From Thiodiazotropha sp040791665 (GTDB lineage Bacteria; Pseudomonadota; Gammaproteobacteria; Chromatiales; Chromatiaceae), in contig JBFNNX010000009.1 of the NCBI GenBank assembly GCA_040791665.1, forward strand, positions 620,001-684,000: DNA of 64,000 nt. Reading direction: 5' to 3'. Under the pieces are notes generated by a model. That model saw only the letters and a program-made list of their open reading frames with translations, was not told where the DNA came from and searched no databases. Of the stretch, positions 46,796 through 54,340 are shown one piece after another; position 1 is the first letter of the stretch, and each line of letters starts with the position of its first letter. A program made the position numbers and the translations under genes.

Positions 46796-47017
46796 AAAGA
46801 ACAAGCCGCAAATGGACGCTAATCACCGCAAATAAAAACGCAAATCGTCTGCCAAGGAAGCCGACCAACGAATTTCAAACCCAATGCCATGGTTTCTGCA
46901 AACCTTAGGAATTCTTGATTCAATTGAAAAGGTAATGGATTGCGTGGTAACCACGCATATTGTCATACCATTTGCGATATTTTGCGGTGATTAGCGTCCA
47001 TTTGCGGCTTGTTCTTT
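46796..47017. mobile_element. 222-bp element with perfect 37-bp terminal inverted repeats
   Basis: The first 37 bases (aaagaacaagccgcaaatgg and the following bases to 46832) are the exact reverse complement of the last 37 (46981-47017). Between them are 148 bases that include a small stem tgcgtgg/ccacgca at about 46941-46957. No gene lies inside. The form is like a MITE or a solo IS remnant. No clear target-site duplication flanks the ends. It lies in the 400-bp gap between fadL and dsrE2. Confidence 0.6.
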
Positions 47018-47113
47018 CAACTATTTTCCCACCAAATCAGGGGTAGAATCTTTTTCTGCGCCAAAAAAACGCCGCCCTTGTGGGGCGGCGCCGTGACTGC
47101 GTTTTACAACGGG

Positions 47114-47596
47114 TTAGATGTAAAGGCAGATATCACTGTTACCCGCAAATTCAAAGAAGCGCGCGGCACCCGCATATTCGATACCGTCTATGAATTCACC
47201 GGTGTTCATCTCAAACAGATCGACCGTCATTTGGCAGGCAATCAGCTTGACTTCGGCTTCCTGACAAAGCTCGCGCAATTCGGCGAGATCCGCTACGCCT
47301 TTGGAGGCCATCTTTTTCTTCATCATACCAGTCATCATTCCCTGCATACCCGGTAGAGCCAGACCTAGAACTGGAAACCATTTATCCATTCCCATCGGCA
47401 TCGGCATACCGGGATTTCCCAGTGGAGTGACCTCCAGGTCGAGATCCTTTTTCAGAAGCTGCAGACCATAGAAGGTAAAAAATATTTCAGTGTCATAGCC
47501 GAGGGCAGCGGCCGTAGAGGCCAGAATGAACGGAGGATAGGCCCAATCAAGGGAGCCTTTCGTAGCGATTATGGCTAACTTTTTTTCGTCTGACAT
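47114..47596 (-). CDS. dsrE2: DsrE2-like sulfur-relay protein
   Basis: A 160-residue DsrE/DsrF-like protein. It begins LAIIATKGSLDWAYPPFILAS and has a hydrophobic membrane-facing stretch rich in methionine and glycine (NPGMPMPMGMDKW, MQGMMTGMMKKKM), the DsrE2 feature. Conserved cysteines are C111 and C121 (LCQEAEVKLIACQM). It binds persulfide and exchanges sulfur with TusA. It is the last gene of rhd-tusA-dsrE2, read on the minus strand. Confidence 0.88.
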   Translation of the reverse strand: MSDEKKLAIIATKGSLDWAYPPFILASTAAALGYDTEIFFTFYGLQLLKKDLDLEVTPLGNPGMPMPMGMDKWFPVLGLALPGMQGMMTGMMKKKMASKGVADLAELRELCQEAEVKLIACQMTVDLFEMNTGEFIDGIEYAGAARFFEFAGNSDICLYI

Positions 47597-47621
47597 TGTG
47601 TTGTCTCCTGAAAAACTCCAA

Positions 47622-47852
47622 TCAGGCCTTCTTGATCAGAAATTCAAATTTACCGCCGACCTCTTTAGATTCCATCAACTCATTACCGGTCTGGTTGGCG
47701 AATGCCTCAAAATCTTTCACTGAGCCCGGATCGGTAGCAATGATGTGCAACACTTTGCCGGATTCCATACCATTCAGGGTTTTCTTAGCACGCAAAATAG
47801 GCAGTGGACAATTGAGCCCGCTTGCGTCCAGTTCTTGATCAAAATCTGCCAT
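47622..47852 (-). CDS. tusA: TusA sulfur carrier
   Basis: A 76-residue TusA with the active C15 in the family motif GLNCPLPILR. It carries sulfur as persulfide to acceptors. In sulfur oxidisers it connects rhodanese and DsrE2 with sulfur-oxidising enzymes. It lies 25 bases upstream of dsrE2. Confidence 0.95.
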   Translation of the reverse strand: MADFDQELDASGLNCPLPILRAKKTLNGMESGKVLHIIATDPGSVKDFEAFANQTGNELMESKEVGGKFEFLIKKA

Positions 47853-48003
47853 GGTATGACCTCCAGCTATTAATCTAATGTGGTTATGTTTGCCGTTAAT
47901 AAACAGACGGACCTTTATATGTCATGCGTATTACAAACGCAAGTGATTGGACAGCCCGAATGTCAATGATTGCAGCGCTATCACCGATAGCCACTGCCGT
48001 TAA

Positions 48004-48330
48004 CTAACTCGCCAGCCTGGTGGCCAGTTGAAAGCCCGATCTTGCCCACCCCAATATGCCGCCGCGCAGATTGATTGCGTTCTGAAACCCCTGCTGCGCC
48101 AGGTAGGCACACGCATGGTAGGAACGCGCTCCGCTGTGACAATAGAGAATTATCGCTTTATCTTTTGGCAACTCGCTGATTTTCAAAGGTATTAGATGCA
48201 TCGGCAGATGTTCTGCGTCTGGCAGTACCCCCTGAGCGATTTCACCCGCGCTACGGATATCCAGCAGCAGGAACTCATCGCCCTCGTTGATACGGGCCTG
48301 AAGATCGTGAGCATCAATTTCCTTAATCAT
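48004..48330 (-). CDS. rhd: Rhodanese (single-domain sulfurtransferase)
   Basis: About 108 residues from ATG 48330 (the GTG just before is also in frame). The catalytic C64 sits in YCHSGARS. It mobilises sulfane sulfur for TusA; the gene is first in the rhd-tusA-dsrE2 order, with a 151-base gap before tusA. Confidence 0.9.
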   Translation of the reverse strand: MIKEIDAHDLQARINEGDEFLLLDIRSAGEIAQGVLPDAEHLPMHLIPLKISELPKDKAIILYCHSGARSYHACAYLAQQGFQNAINLRGGILGWARSGFQLATRLAS

Positions 48331-48511
48331 CACTTGCCGTTTCGCCTTTTCAAAACAGATAACAGGGTTAATTAGTATATTAATGTGTTTAAATATTGCA
48401 AGTTGAATTACCTCGGTTAAGCTTAGGTTTTTCAGGTTGATTGAGTCATGATAGAGTCATAACCACTAAAACCGAGCCCAAAGAATTTTATAGTATCTGG
48501 TTGATATTTAT

Positions 48512-49936
48512 ATGGAATTTTTCCCTGTTTTCCTCGATCTGAAGAATCGCTCCTGCCTGGTCGCGGGTGGTGGGGCAATCGCTGAAAGAAAAACTGCGCT
48601 GCTGCTGAGATCGGGTGCCGATGTTACCCTGGTCTCTCCCGATCTGTGTCACAACCTCACCACCTGGCGCGATATGGGGCGATATACGCACCTGGCCAGA
48701 AAGTTCCGAGACGAGGATTTGTCAGGACAACATCTCGCCATCGCGGCCACCAACGACTCTGCGGTAAACCGACATATAGCCGAGATCGCTGGCCACCTGC
48801 GCATACCGGTCAATGTGGTCGATCAACCGGATCTTTGCAGTTTCATCGTACCCTCAATCATCGACCGCTCTCCGGTTGTCGCGGCAATCTCCACAGGCGG
48901 TGCCTCTCCTGTCCTGGCGCGTCTGATCCGCTCCCGCCTCGAATCTTTGATACCTGCGGGTTACGGCCGCCTGGCAGAACTCTGCAATCGCTTTCGACAA
49001 CGGGTGAAGGAGCGCTTCGAAGAGCCCGCGGAGAGACGCTTGTTCTGGGACCGTATACTCCAGGGCGGGGTTGCCGAACGGGTATTCTCCGGTCATGACG
49101 ATGAAGCCGACCAGTTGATGGAAAAGGCGCTGAACACCCCCATTACAGACGATGAGATGGGAGAGGTCTACCTGGTCGGTGCAGGTCCCGGCGATCCGGA
49201 TCTGCTGACTTTTCGTGCCCTGCGACTGATGCAACAGGCTGACGTGGTGATCTATGACCGTCTCGTGGCCAAACCGATTCTTGATATGACCCGTCATGAC
49301 GCGGAACATATCTATGTCGGTAAGGAGCGTGATAAACATACCATGCGCCAGGAAGAGATCAACCAACTCCTCGCGAAACTGGCAAAACGGGGAAAGCGGG
49401 TATTGCGCCTGAAAGGAGGCGATCCTTTCATCTTCGGTCGTGGCGGCGAAGAGATCGACACCCTGGCCGCCGAGGGGGTCCCTTTTCAAGTAATTCCAGG
49501 TATAACCGCCGCTTCCGGCTGCGCCTCCTATGCCGGTATACCATTGACACACAGGGACTATGCCCAGTCGGTGACATTTGTTACTGGCCATCTGAAAGAT
49601 GGCACTATGAACATCAACTGGAAAATGCTGGCGCAACCGAATCAGACCATTGTTTTCTATATGGGTCTGGTCGGCTTGCCGGTTATCTGCCGAGAACTGC
49701 AGAATCATGGCGTCGATGGTGAGATGCCGATCGCGTTGATTCAGCAAGGTACGACACAAATGCAGCAGGTATACACGGGAACGCTGGAGACGATTCTGGA
49801 TATCGTCGAACAGGAACGACCAAGGCCGCCAACCCTGATCATCGTCGGCCGCGTTGTAGAGCTACAGGAAAAACTGGCCTGGTATGAAGCTCCGCCCCAC
49901 TCCGAACAGGGCGCCACATCGCCGGTCGACTATTGA
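48512..49936 (+). CDS. cysG: Siroheme synthase CysG
   Basis: A 474-residue bifunctional enzyme with the N-terminal dehydrogenase-ferrochelatase (MEFFPVFLDLKNRSCLVAGG) and a C-terminal uroporphyrinogen-III methyltransferase (VYLVGAGPGDPDLLTFRALR, LRLKGGDPFIFGRGGEE). It makes sirohaem for sulfite or nitrite reductases. The gene is divergent from rhd with about 180 bases between; a tie to sulfur metabolism is natural. Confidence 0.96.
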   Translation: MEFFPVFLDLKNRSCLVAGGGAIAERKTALLLRSGADVTLVSPDLCHNLTTWRDMGRYTHLARKFRDEDLSGQHLAIAATNDSAVNRHIAEIAGHLRIPVNVVDQPDLCSFIVPSIIDRSPVVAAISTGGASPVLARLIRSRLESLIPAGYGRLAELCNRFRQRVKERFEEPAERRLFWDRILQGGVAERVFSGHDDEADQLMEKALNTPITDDEMGEVYLVGAGPGDPDLLTFRALRLMQQADVVIYDRLVAKPILDMTRHDAEHIYVGKERDKHTMRQEEINQLLAKLAKRGKRVLRLKGGDPFIFGRGGEEIDTLAAEGVPFQVIPGITAASGCASYAGIPLTHRDYAQSVTFVTGHLKDGTMNINWKMLAQPNQTIVFYMGLVGLPVICRELQNHGVDGEMPIALIQQGTTQMQQVYTGTLETILDIVEQERPRPPTLIIVGRVVELQEKLAWYEAPPHSEQGATSPVDY

Positions 49937-49967
49937 ACATGCCAACCGATCGAACATGAGGGCTAAT

Positions 49968-49993
49968 GTAGGGTGCGGCAAACCGTACCCTAC
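49968..49993. terminator. Hairpin between cysG and rhodanese gene
   Basis: gtagggtgcgg and ccgtaccctac form an eleven-pair stem (one G-T) with loop caaa. It resembles REP-like intergenic hairpins and lies between convergent genes. Confidence 0.5.
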
Positions 49994-50038
49994 GCATGTC
50001 GCAAGCGCCACCTGGCCCCTGCAACAGGATAGGTGCCA

Positions 50039-50506
50039 TTAGACCTTTGGTCTGAGCTGGTCCTCGCGAAGTTTGGGTGTGAAATAGTCATCGGCCCGCT
50101 CAATTTCGACCGCCTTGCCCAGCTTGTCCACTAGAGGTTGTTCATAGTCGTTCCAACCCCGGAGCCCGGTTTTCAGGGAGACAACGTCTTTATAACCGAG
50201 CACATGCATTGAAAAGGCGGCGAGTACGCTGCGATAACCGGAGCGGCAGACAACGACGATTTCACGCTGCCGCGCATTCACCAGTTCCGGAACCGTCTCC
50301 TCATAGTCCCATTCGCATGCCGATTCGAGAATACCTCGGGGTACGGTGAGCGAACCCTCGATATGCATCGCATCATACTCATAGGGTTCACGCACATCGA
50401 CAATCAGTAACCCGGGATTGTCTTGCATCCGTTCTTCCAGATCCCAAGGCATTATCTCTTTGACATCAGTGAGACTATCACTGATCAAATTTAAGAAGTT
50501 TTTCAT
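50039..50506 (-). CDS. Rhodanese-domain protein
   Basis: A 155-residue protein with one rhodanese domain: LLIVDVREPYEYDAMHIEGS, active C87 in VVCRSGYRS, and SLKTGLRGWNDY. A C-terminal tail ends QLRPKV. The N-terminus (MKNFLNLISDSLTDVKEIMP) is not a signal peptide. Sulfur transfer is likely. It is separate from the rhd-tusA-dsrE2 set. Confidence 0.88.
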   Translation of the reverse strand: MKNFLNLISDSLTDVKEIMPWDLEERMQDNPGLLIVDVREPYEYDAMHIEGSLTVPRGILESACEWDYEETVPELVNARQREIVVVCRSGYRSVLAAFSMHVLGYKDVVSLKTGLRGWNDYEQPLVDKLGKAVEIERADDYFTPKLREDQLRPKV

Positions 50507-50516
50507 CTATCTTGTT

Positions 50517-50550
50517 CTAGGGCCTGTTTACACTGATCCAATAGGCTCTG
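50517..50550. repeat. Dispersed repeat copy 6
   Basis: ctagggcctgtttacactga then tccaataggctctg, close to copy 5. It lies ten bases upstream of the rhodanese start, in the gap toward the NarL-like gene. Confidence 0.6.
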
Positions 50551-50722
50551 TTGAGACTATGTTTTCGTCCGGCAAGGCAATGAAATCTCGGATGGGTACG
50601 GGGGTTCCTGCCGCATAGAGACGCTCCGCCATTTTCCCTCGTTTGAAACAATTGAAATTGTAGATGACAGAAAAACCTATTTTCTGTTTTCATGCCCTGA
50701 TAAATGTCATGCATGGCACATA

Positions 50723-51373
50723 TCAAAGTTGTCCACGAGAACAGAGATTCTGCTCTACCGCGATCACTGCCGCCTCAACCCTGGAATGGACCTCCAATTT
50801 ACGCAGTATCGCCTTAACATGTAACTTGACGGTACCATCTGATATACCCAGATTGCGGGCGATGACCTTATTGCTCTGGCCATCGGCCAAGTGGCACAGA
50901 ATTTCTCTCTCCCGAGGTGTCAGCTCATCCAATGAGGAGGTCTGTGGCGAGCTGCCTTGGCTCTCCCCTTGTACCGCCTTTGCCAGCACGCCTGTCAACT
51001 CCTTCGCGACAACGGTCTGCCCCTGCTTGATCTGTTGCAGCGCATCAATCAACTCGTCGGGCTCCATATCCTTCAACAGATAACCCTGGGCGCCATTTTG
51101 CAGGGCTTCGATGACATCCGACTCCTCGCGGCTGGTTGTCAACATACTGATTGGCATATCCGGGTAGTGCTTGCGCAGGACACTCAATACCTCCGTGCCG
51201 GTCATGTCAGGCATGCGCATATCCAGAAGCACCACGTCGGGACGCTCCGTCGCCACGGTCTCGATACCCTTCAGACAATCGCCAAGGGCGATTACATCGA
51301 TGCCACGACGCTCCAACAGCTCTTGCAAGCCGATACGGAATAGGGCGTGATCATCTATCAGTAATACCCGCAT
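50723..51373 (-). CDS. NarL/FixJ-type response regulator
   Basis: 216 residues: a receiver (phospho-acceptor D51 in DVVLLDMRMPDM) and a LuxR-type helix-turn-helix (LTPREREILCHLADGQSNKVIARNL). It resembles NarL, which responds to nitrate and nitrite. The gene follows its kinase by six bases on the same strand. The signal is unknown. Confidence 0.88.
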   Translation of the reverse strand: MRVLLIDDHALFRIGLQELLERRGIDVIALGDCLKGIETVATERPDVVLLDMRMPDMTGTEVLSVLRKHYPDMPISMLTTSREESDVIEALQNGAQGYLLKDMEPDELIDALQQIKQGQTVVAKELTGVLAKAVQGESQGSSPQTSSLDELTPREREILCHLADGQSNKVIARNLGISDGTVKLHVKAILRKLEVHSRVEAAVIAVEQNLCSRGQL

Positions 51374-51379
51374 CTTGTT

Positions 51380-53053
51380 TCACCTCTGTAGACTTGCTTC
51401 ACTTTTTTCACTGCGGATCACCAACTCTACCCGGGTACCCTCACCGGGTTCACTCTCAATCGATAACTCACCACCGACTCGCCTGGCCCGTTCCTCCATG
51501 ATAGACAGCCCGATGTGTTCTCCGGGATTTCCCTGTGGTACCGTTCCCTCAAATCCAACGCCGTCATCCTCAACCAGAATCAAATAACTACCCGGACTTC
51601 GACATCGTAACAAGACGCGGATTGTGTGGGCTTTGGCGTGTTTGCGAATGTTGGCCAGTGCTTCCTGCACAATTCGCAGCGCCTGCATCTCCTGGCTGGT
51701 ATCCAAATCCGTTTTAAGACAATCGGGTTGAAAGAAGGCAGGTATACCGGTCTCCTGGTTGAAACGTTCCACCAATTTGCTCAGCGCCGGCACCAGTCCC
51801 CGTTGGTCGAAGGGAGCCCTGAAGCTGTTGATCAGCTCTCTTAACTCATCATGGGCCTCGTCCAACCCGTTGTGAATTCTTTGCGCTTCCTGGATTGCCT
51901 TTGCTGAAATCGGATCATTTTGCAGCGTCTCCTCCAGCATGCGTACCTGAAAGCGCAAGCTGGCAAGTGTTTGCGCCAACGAGTCATGCAGTTCATGGGC
52001 CAATGAGGTTCTCTCCTCCACGATCGACAAGCGTCTTGCTTCCGAGTCCGACCGCTGCTTGGCGACCGCCATACCAAGATGACTGCCAATGGTGTTCAGA
52101 ATATCGAGCACATCCTCCCGACCGTCGTAGATGCCGGGCTTGTCCACATAGAGATGATAGAATCCAAGCACATCACCGTGATACCACATAGGTACCGATA
52201 CACGCTCAACCTCATCCGCCCCGTACATGGTCCGGTTATTTCTGCGGGAACATACACCGGCATCCTGGCTACAGAGAATATCGCCCGGCGATAGTGCGAT
52301 ACCGCACTGACAGAGTTTTATCGGCAGCATCTCCTGCTCATTGTAGAGCCTTCCCTGCAGGTCGATACAGCCGACCTGGCGTACCCGGTCATCTTGCAAA
52401 ACCAGGTGCACGGTGGCTGAACGCGCGTTTACCATGCGCTTAAAGACACCCATATATTCCAGCAGCAACTCGTCCAGATTTTCCGATTGATTGATACCCG
52501 CCGCCACATCGTATAGCACCTGCAGGGAAGTGGTCTTCTGTGCAAGCCGCGCCGTTTGGCGGGCCACGCGAACCTCCATATCCTCATAGATATCGGTAAG
52601 CTCTTCACTGAGACTATCGATGTCGCGGGCCATACCGCTGAGCACACCCGTCTGCTCATGCCCTTTACTGGCAACCGGTTCACCCTGACAGACCTGGTTG
52701 ACGAACTGTTCCAGCGACGACAGTGGATGCAGCAGTTGGCTGCGAAGGCGTATCAGCACCAATATCAGGGAAAAGAGTGTCAATACTACACTTAACAGCA
52801 GTACAAACTGCAATGTGGAACGTCCCTGCTGATAACTGAACATGATCATTGCGGTAAACAGGCTCACCAACACACTGCCACCCAAAATCGATATGGGCAG
52901 AAGCAGATTACCGGTAAACAGAATTCTCAGACTCGGCCAGTGCTTCGAATCGATCAAACCCTCGATCCAGGTCAGTTTATCTTGCGGACGATCATTACCC
53001 CCGGCAATGTCAGGGGCTTTGTTCATCGACAGCTGTTTCTCTTCGACTTGCAT
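51380..53053 (-). CDS. NarX-like sensor kinase with GAF domain
   Basis: 557 residues. Two membrane helices lie at about 50-72 and 81-102 with almost no periplasmic loop, so the nitrate-binding region of NarX is missing. HAMP and a coiled coil follow, then a GAF-like domain (about 190-340) with four cysteines: C248, C250, C261 and C268 (LCQCGIAL, ILCSQD, GVCSRR). The kinase is of the HisKA_3 type: H-box TSLAHELHDSLAQTLASLRF, and DDGVGFEG with LGLSIMEERA-like motifs. It pairs with the NarL-like gene. The cysteine group could bind a metal or Fe-S cluster. Confidence 0.87.
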   Translation of the reverse strand: MQVEEKQLSMNKAPDIAGGNDRPQDKLTWIEGLIDSKHWPSLRILFTGNLLLPISILGGSVLVSLFTAMIMFSYQQGRSTLQFVLLLSVVLTLFSLILVLIRLRSQLLHPLSSLEQFVNQVCQGEPVASKGHEQTGVLSGMARDIDSLSEELTDIYEDMEVRVARQTARLAQKTTSLQVLYDVAAGINQSENLDELLLEYMGVFKRMVNARSATVHLVLQDDRVRQVGCIDLQGRLYNEQEMLPIKLCQCGIALSPGDILCSQDAGVCSRRNNRTMYGADEVERVSVPMWYHGDVLGFYHLYVDKPGIYDGREDVLDILNTIGSHLGMAVAKQRSDSEARRLSIVEERTSLAHELHDSLAQTLASLRFQVRMLEETLQNDPISAKAIQEAQRIHNGLDEAHDELRELINSFRAPFDQRGLVPALSKLVERFNQETGIPAFFQPDCLKTDLDTSQEMQALRIVQEALANIRKHAKAHTIRVLLRCRSPGSYLILVEDDGVGFEGTVPQGNPGEHIGLSIMEERARRVGGELSIESEPGEGTRVELVIRSEKSEASLQR

Positions 53054-53085
53054 AGACAGACTCTATCACGAAGCTGCAATTTCGG

Positions 53086-54231
53086 TCAGTTTGACCCCCG
53101 GGTTTGACGCATCACCTCTTCCAATCTGACCACGCGCCAGGCAAACAGTGCTTCACCCAGTGCCTGCCCCTCCAATCCGGAGTCGATCAGATCCTCGGGT
53201 ATCGGTGAGCCCAGAAGCTCGACTGAATATTGCAGTCCGGGTAACAGGCCTTTCACGCGCTGGGGCCATAATCCGAGTGAAGCCGCAACAAAGTGGTGAA
53301 AGCGCAAGGGCTGTTGCCTTGGATTGAGTGTCACCACGAATCGGAGAATTTGCTCGGTCTGCTCCAGATTCGAGGAGAGCCGATGAAAACGCAACAAATC
53401 GTTCAGCAGTTGCCTGCTCGCCTTTTCGATACGTAGTTGCCGCATCCATTCATCCGGCTGTGCTAGGCGTAAGACGGTATCGAACAACGCCACACCACAC
53501 CGAACAACAGGATCTTCGCTCTCTTTTACAACCCGCTTCAATGGCCCGATAAACTCACCCCCTGTCGCTTCTCCATGGCCAGCTGAAGTCATCCCTTCAG
53601 CCAGTTCCGGAAGCAGCCGCTGCAGCGCCCCACAGCGATGCAGGACCTCAAAGAAGCGCCAGGGCTGAGGGGTTGAGAATGCACGCTTCATCTCCCGCCA
53701 AATGCGTTCCGCATTCAAGCTCATCAGATCATCTGAGAGCGCCATCTTTTTCATCAGGGCATGGGTAGCGTGCGCCACTCGGAATCCCCAACAACCTAAC
53801 TTGGCGGCAAATCGCGCAATGCGTAACAGACGTACCGGATCCTCGGTAAATGCATGTGTGATATGGCGAAGCATGCCACTGTCGAGATCATCACGCCCCC
53901 CGCAGATATCGATCAATTCTCCACTCTCGGTCATCGCCATGGCATTGATGGTCAGATCCCTTCGCAGCAGGTCCTGTTCAAGCGTGATATGCGGGCCATA
54001 ATCGACCTGAAAACCTTTATAGCCAATCGCTGTCTTCACCTCGGTACGCGCCAAGGCATACTCCTCACCGGTTTCGGGATGCAGAAATACCGGAAACTCA
54101 GTGTCGGCACGCCGGAAACCGGCTGCAAGCATCTCATCAGGGGTCGATCCAATCACTACCCAGTCACGCTCAGCGACCGCCAGATCCAATAGCTGGTCAC
54201 GTACCGCACCACCAACCAGATAGGTCTTCAT
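53086..54231 (-). CDS. cca: CCA-adding enzyme (tRNA nucleotidyltransferase)
   Basis: A 381-residue enzyme that adds or repairs the 3' CCA end of tRNA. It begins MKTYLVGGAVRDQLLDL; the catalytic acids follow in AVAERDWVVIGSTPD (a DxE/DxD-type region), and RRDLTINAMAMTESGELIDICGG and RLLRIARFAAKLG match the family. The HD phosphohydrolase motif of Escherichia coli Cca is missing: at that place the sequence reads CGVALFDTVLRLAQ. It is somewhat shorter than Escherichia coli Cca (412). Confidence 0.92.
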   Translation of the reverse strand: MKTYLVGGAVRDQLLDLAVAERDWVVIGSTPDEMLAAGFRRADTEFPVFLHPETGEEYALARTEVKTAIGYKGFQVDYGPHITLEQDLLRRDLTINAMAMTESGELIDICGGRDDLDSGMLRHITHAFTEDPVRLLRIARFAAKLGCWGFRVAHATHALMKKMALSDDLMSLNAERIWREMKRAFSTPQPWRFFEVLHRCGALQRLLPELAEGMTSAGHGEATGGEFIGPLKRVVKESEDPVVRCGVALFDTVLRLAQPDEWMRQLRIEKASRQLLNDLLRFHRLSSNLEQTEQILRFVVTLNPRQQPLRFHHFVAASLGLWPQRVKGLLPGLQYSVELLGSPIPEDLIDSGLEGQALGEALFAWRVVRLEEVMRQTRGSN

Positions 54232-54340
54232 TCATGCCACCCGTCGATATACCGTTTGCTGGATCGCACAGAATTCTCATCCACCGATGCCCAGATACGC
54301 GGAGCGCGATCGGGGATGCCAGATTGACAAGCAAGCTTTG

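Noticed and set aside
46712..47113. CRISPR array
   Set aside because: The repeats here are two inverted copies, not regularly spaced direct repeats.
51380..53053. Calling this kinase NarX, a nitrate sensor
   Set aside because: The periplasmic nitrate-binding region is missing; the similarity is in the GAF and kinase parts only.
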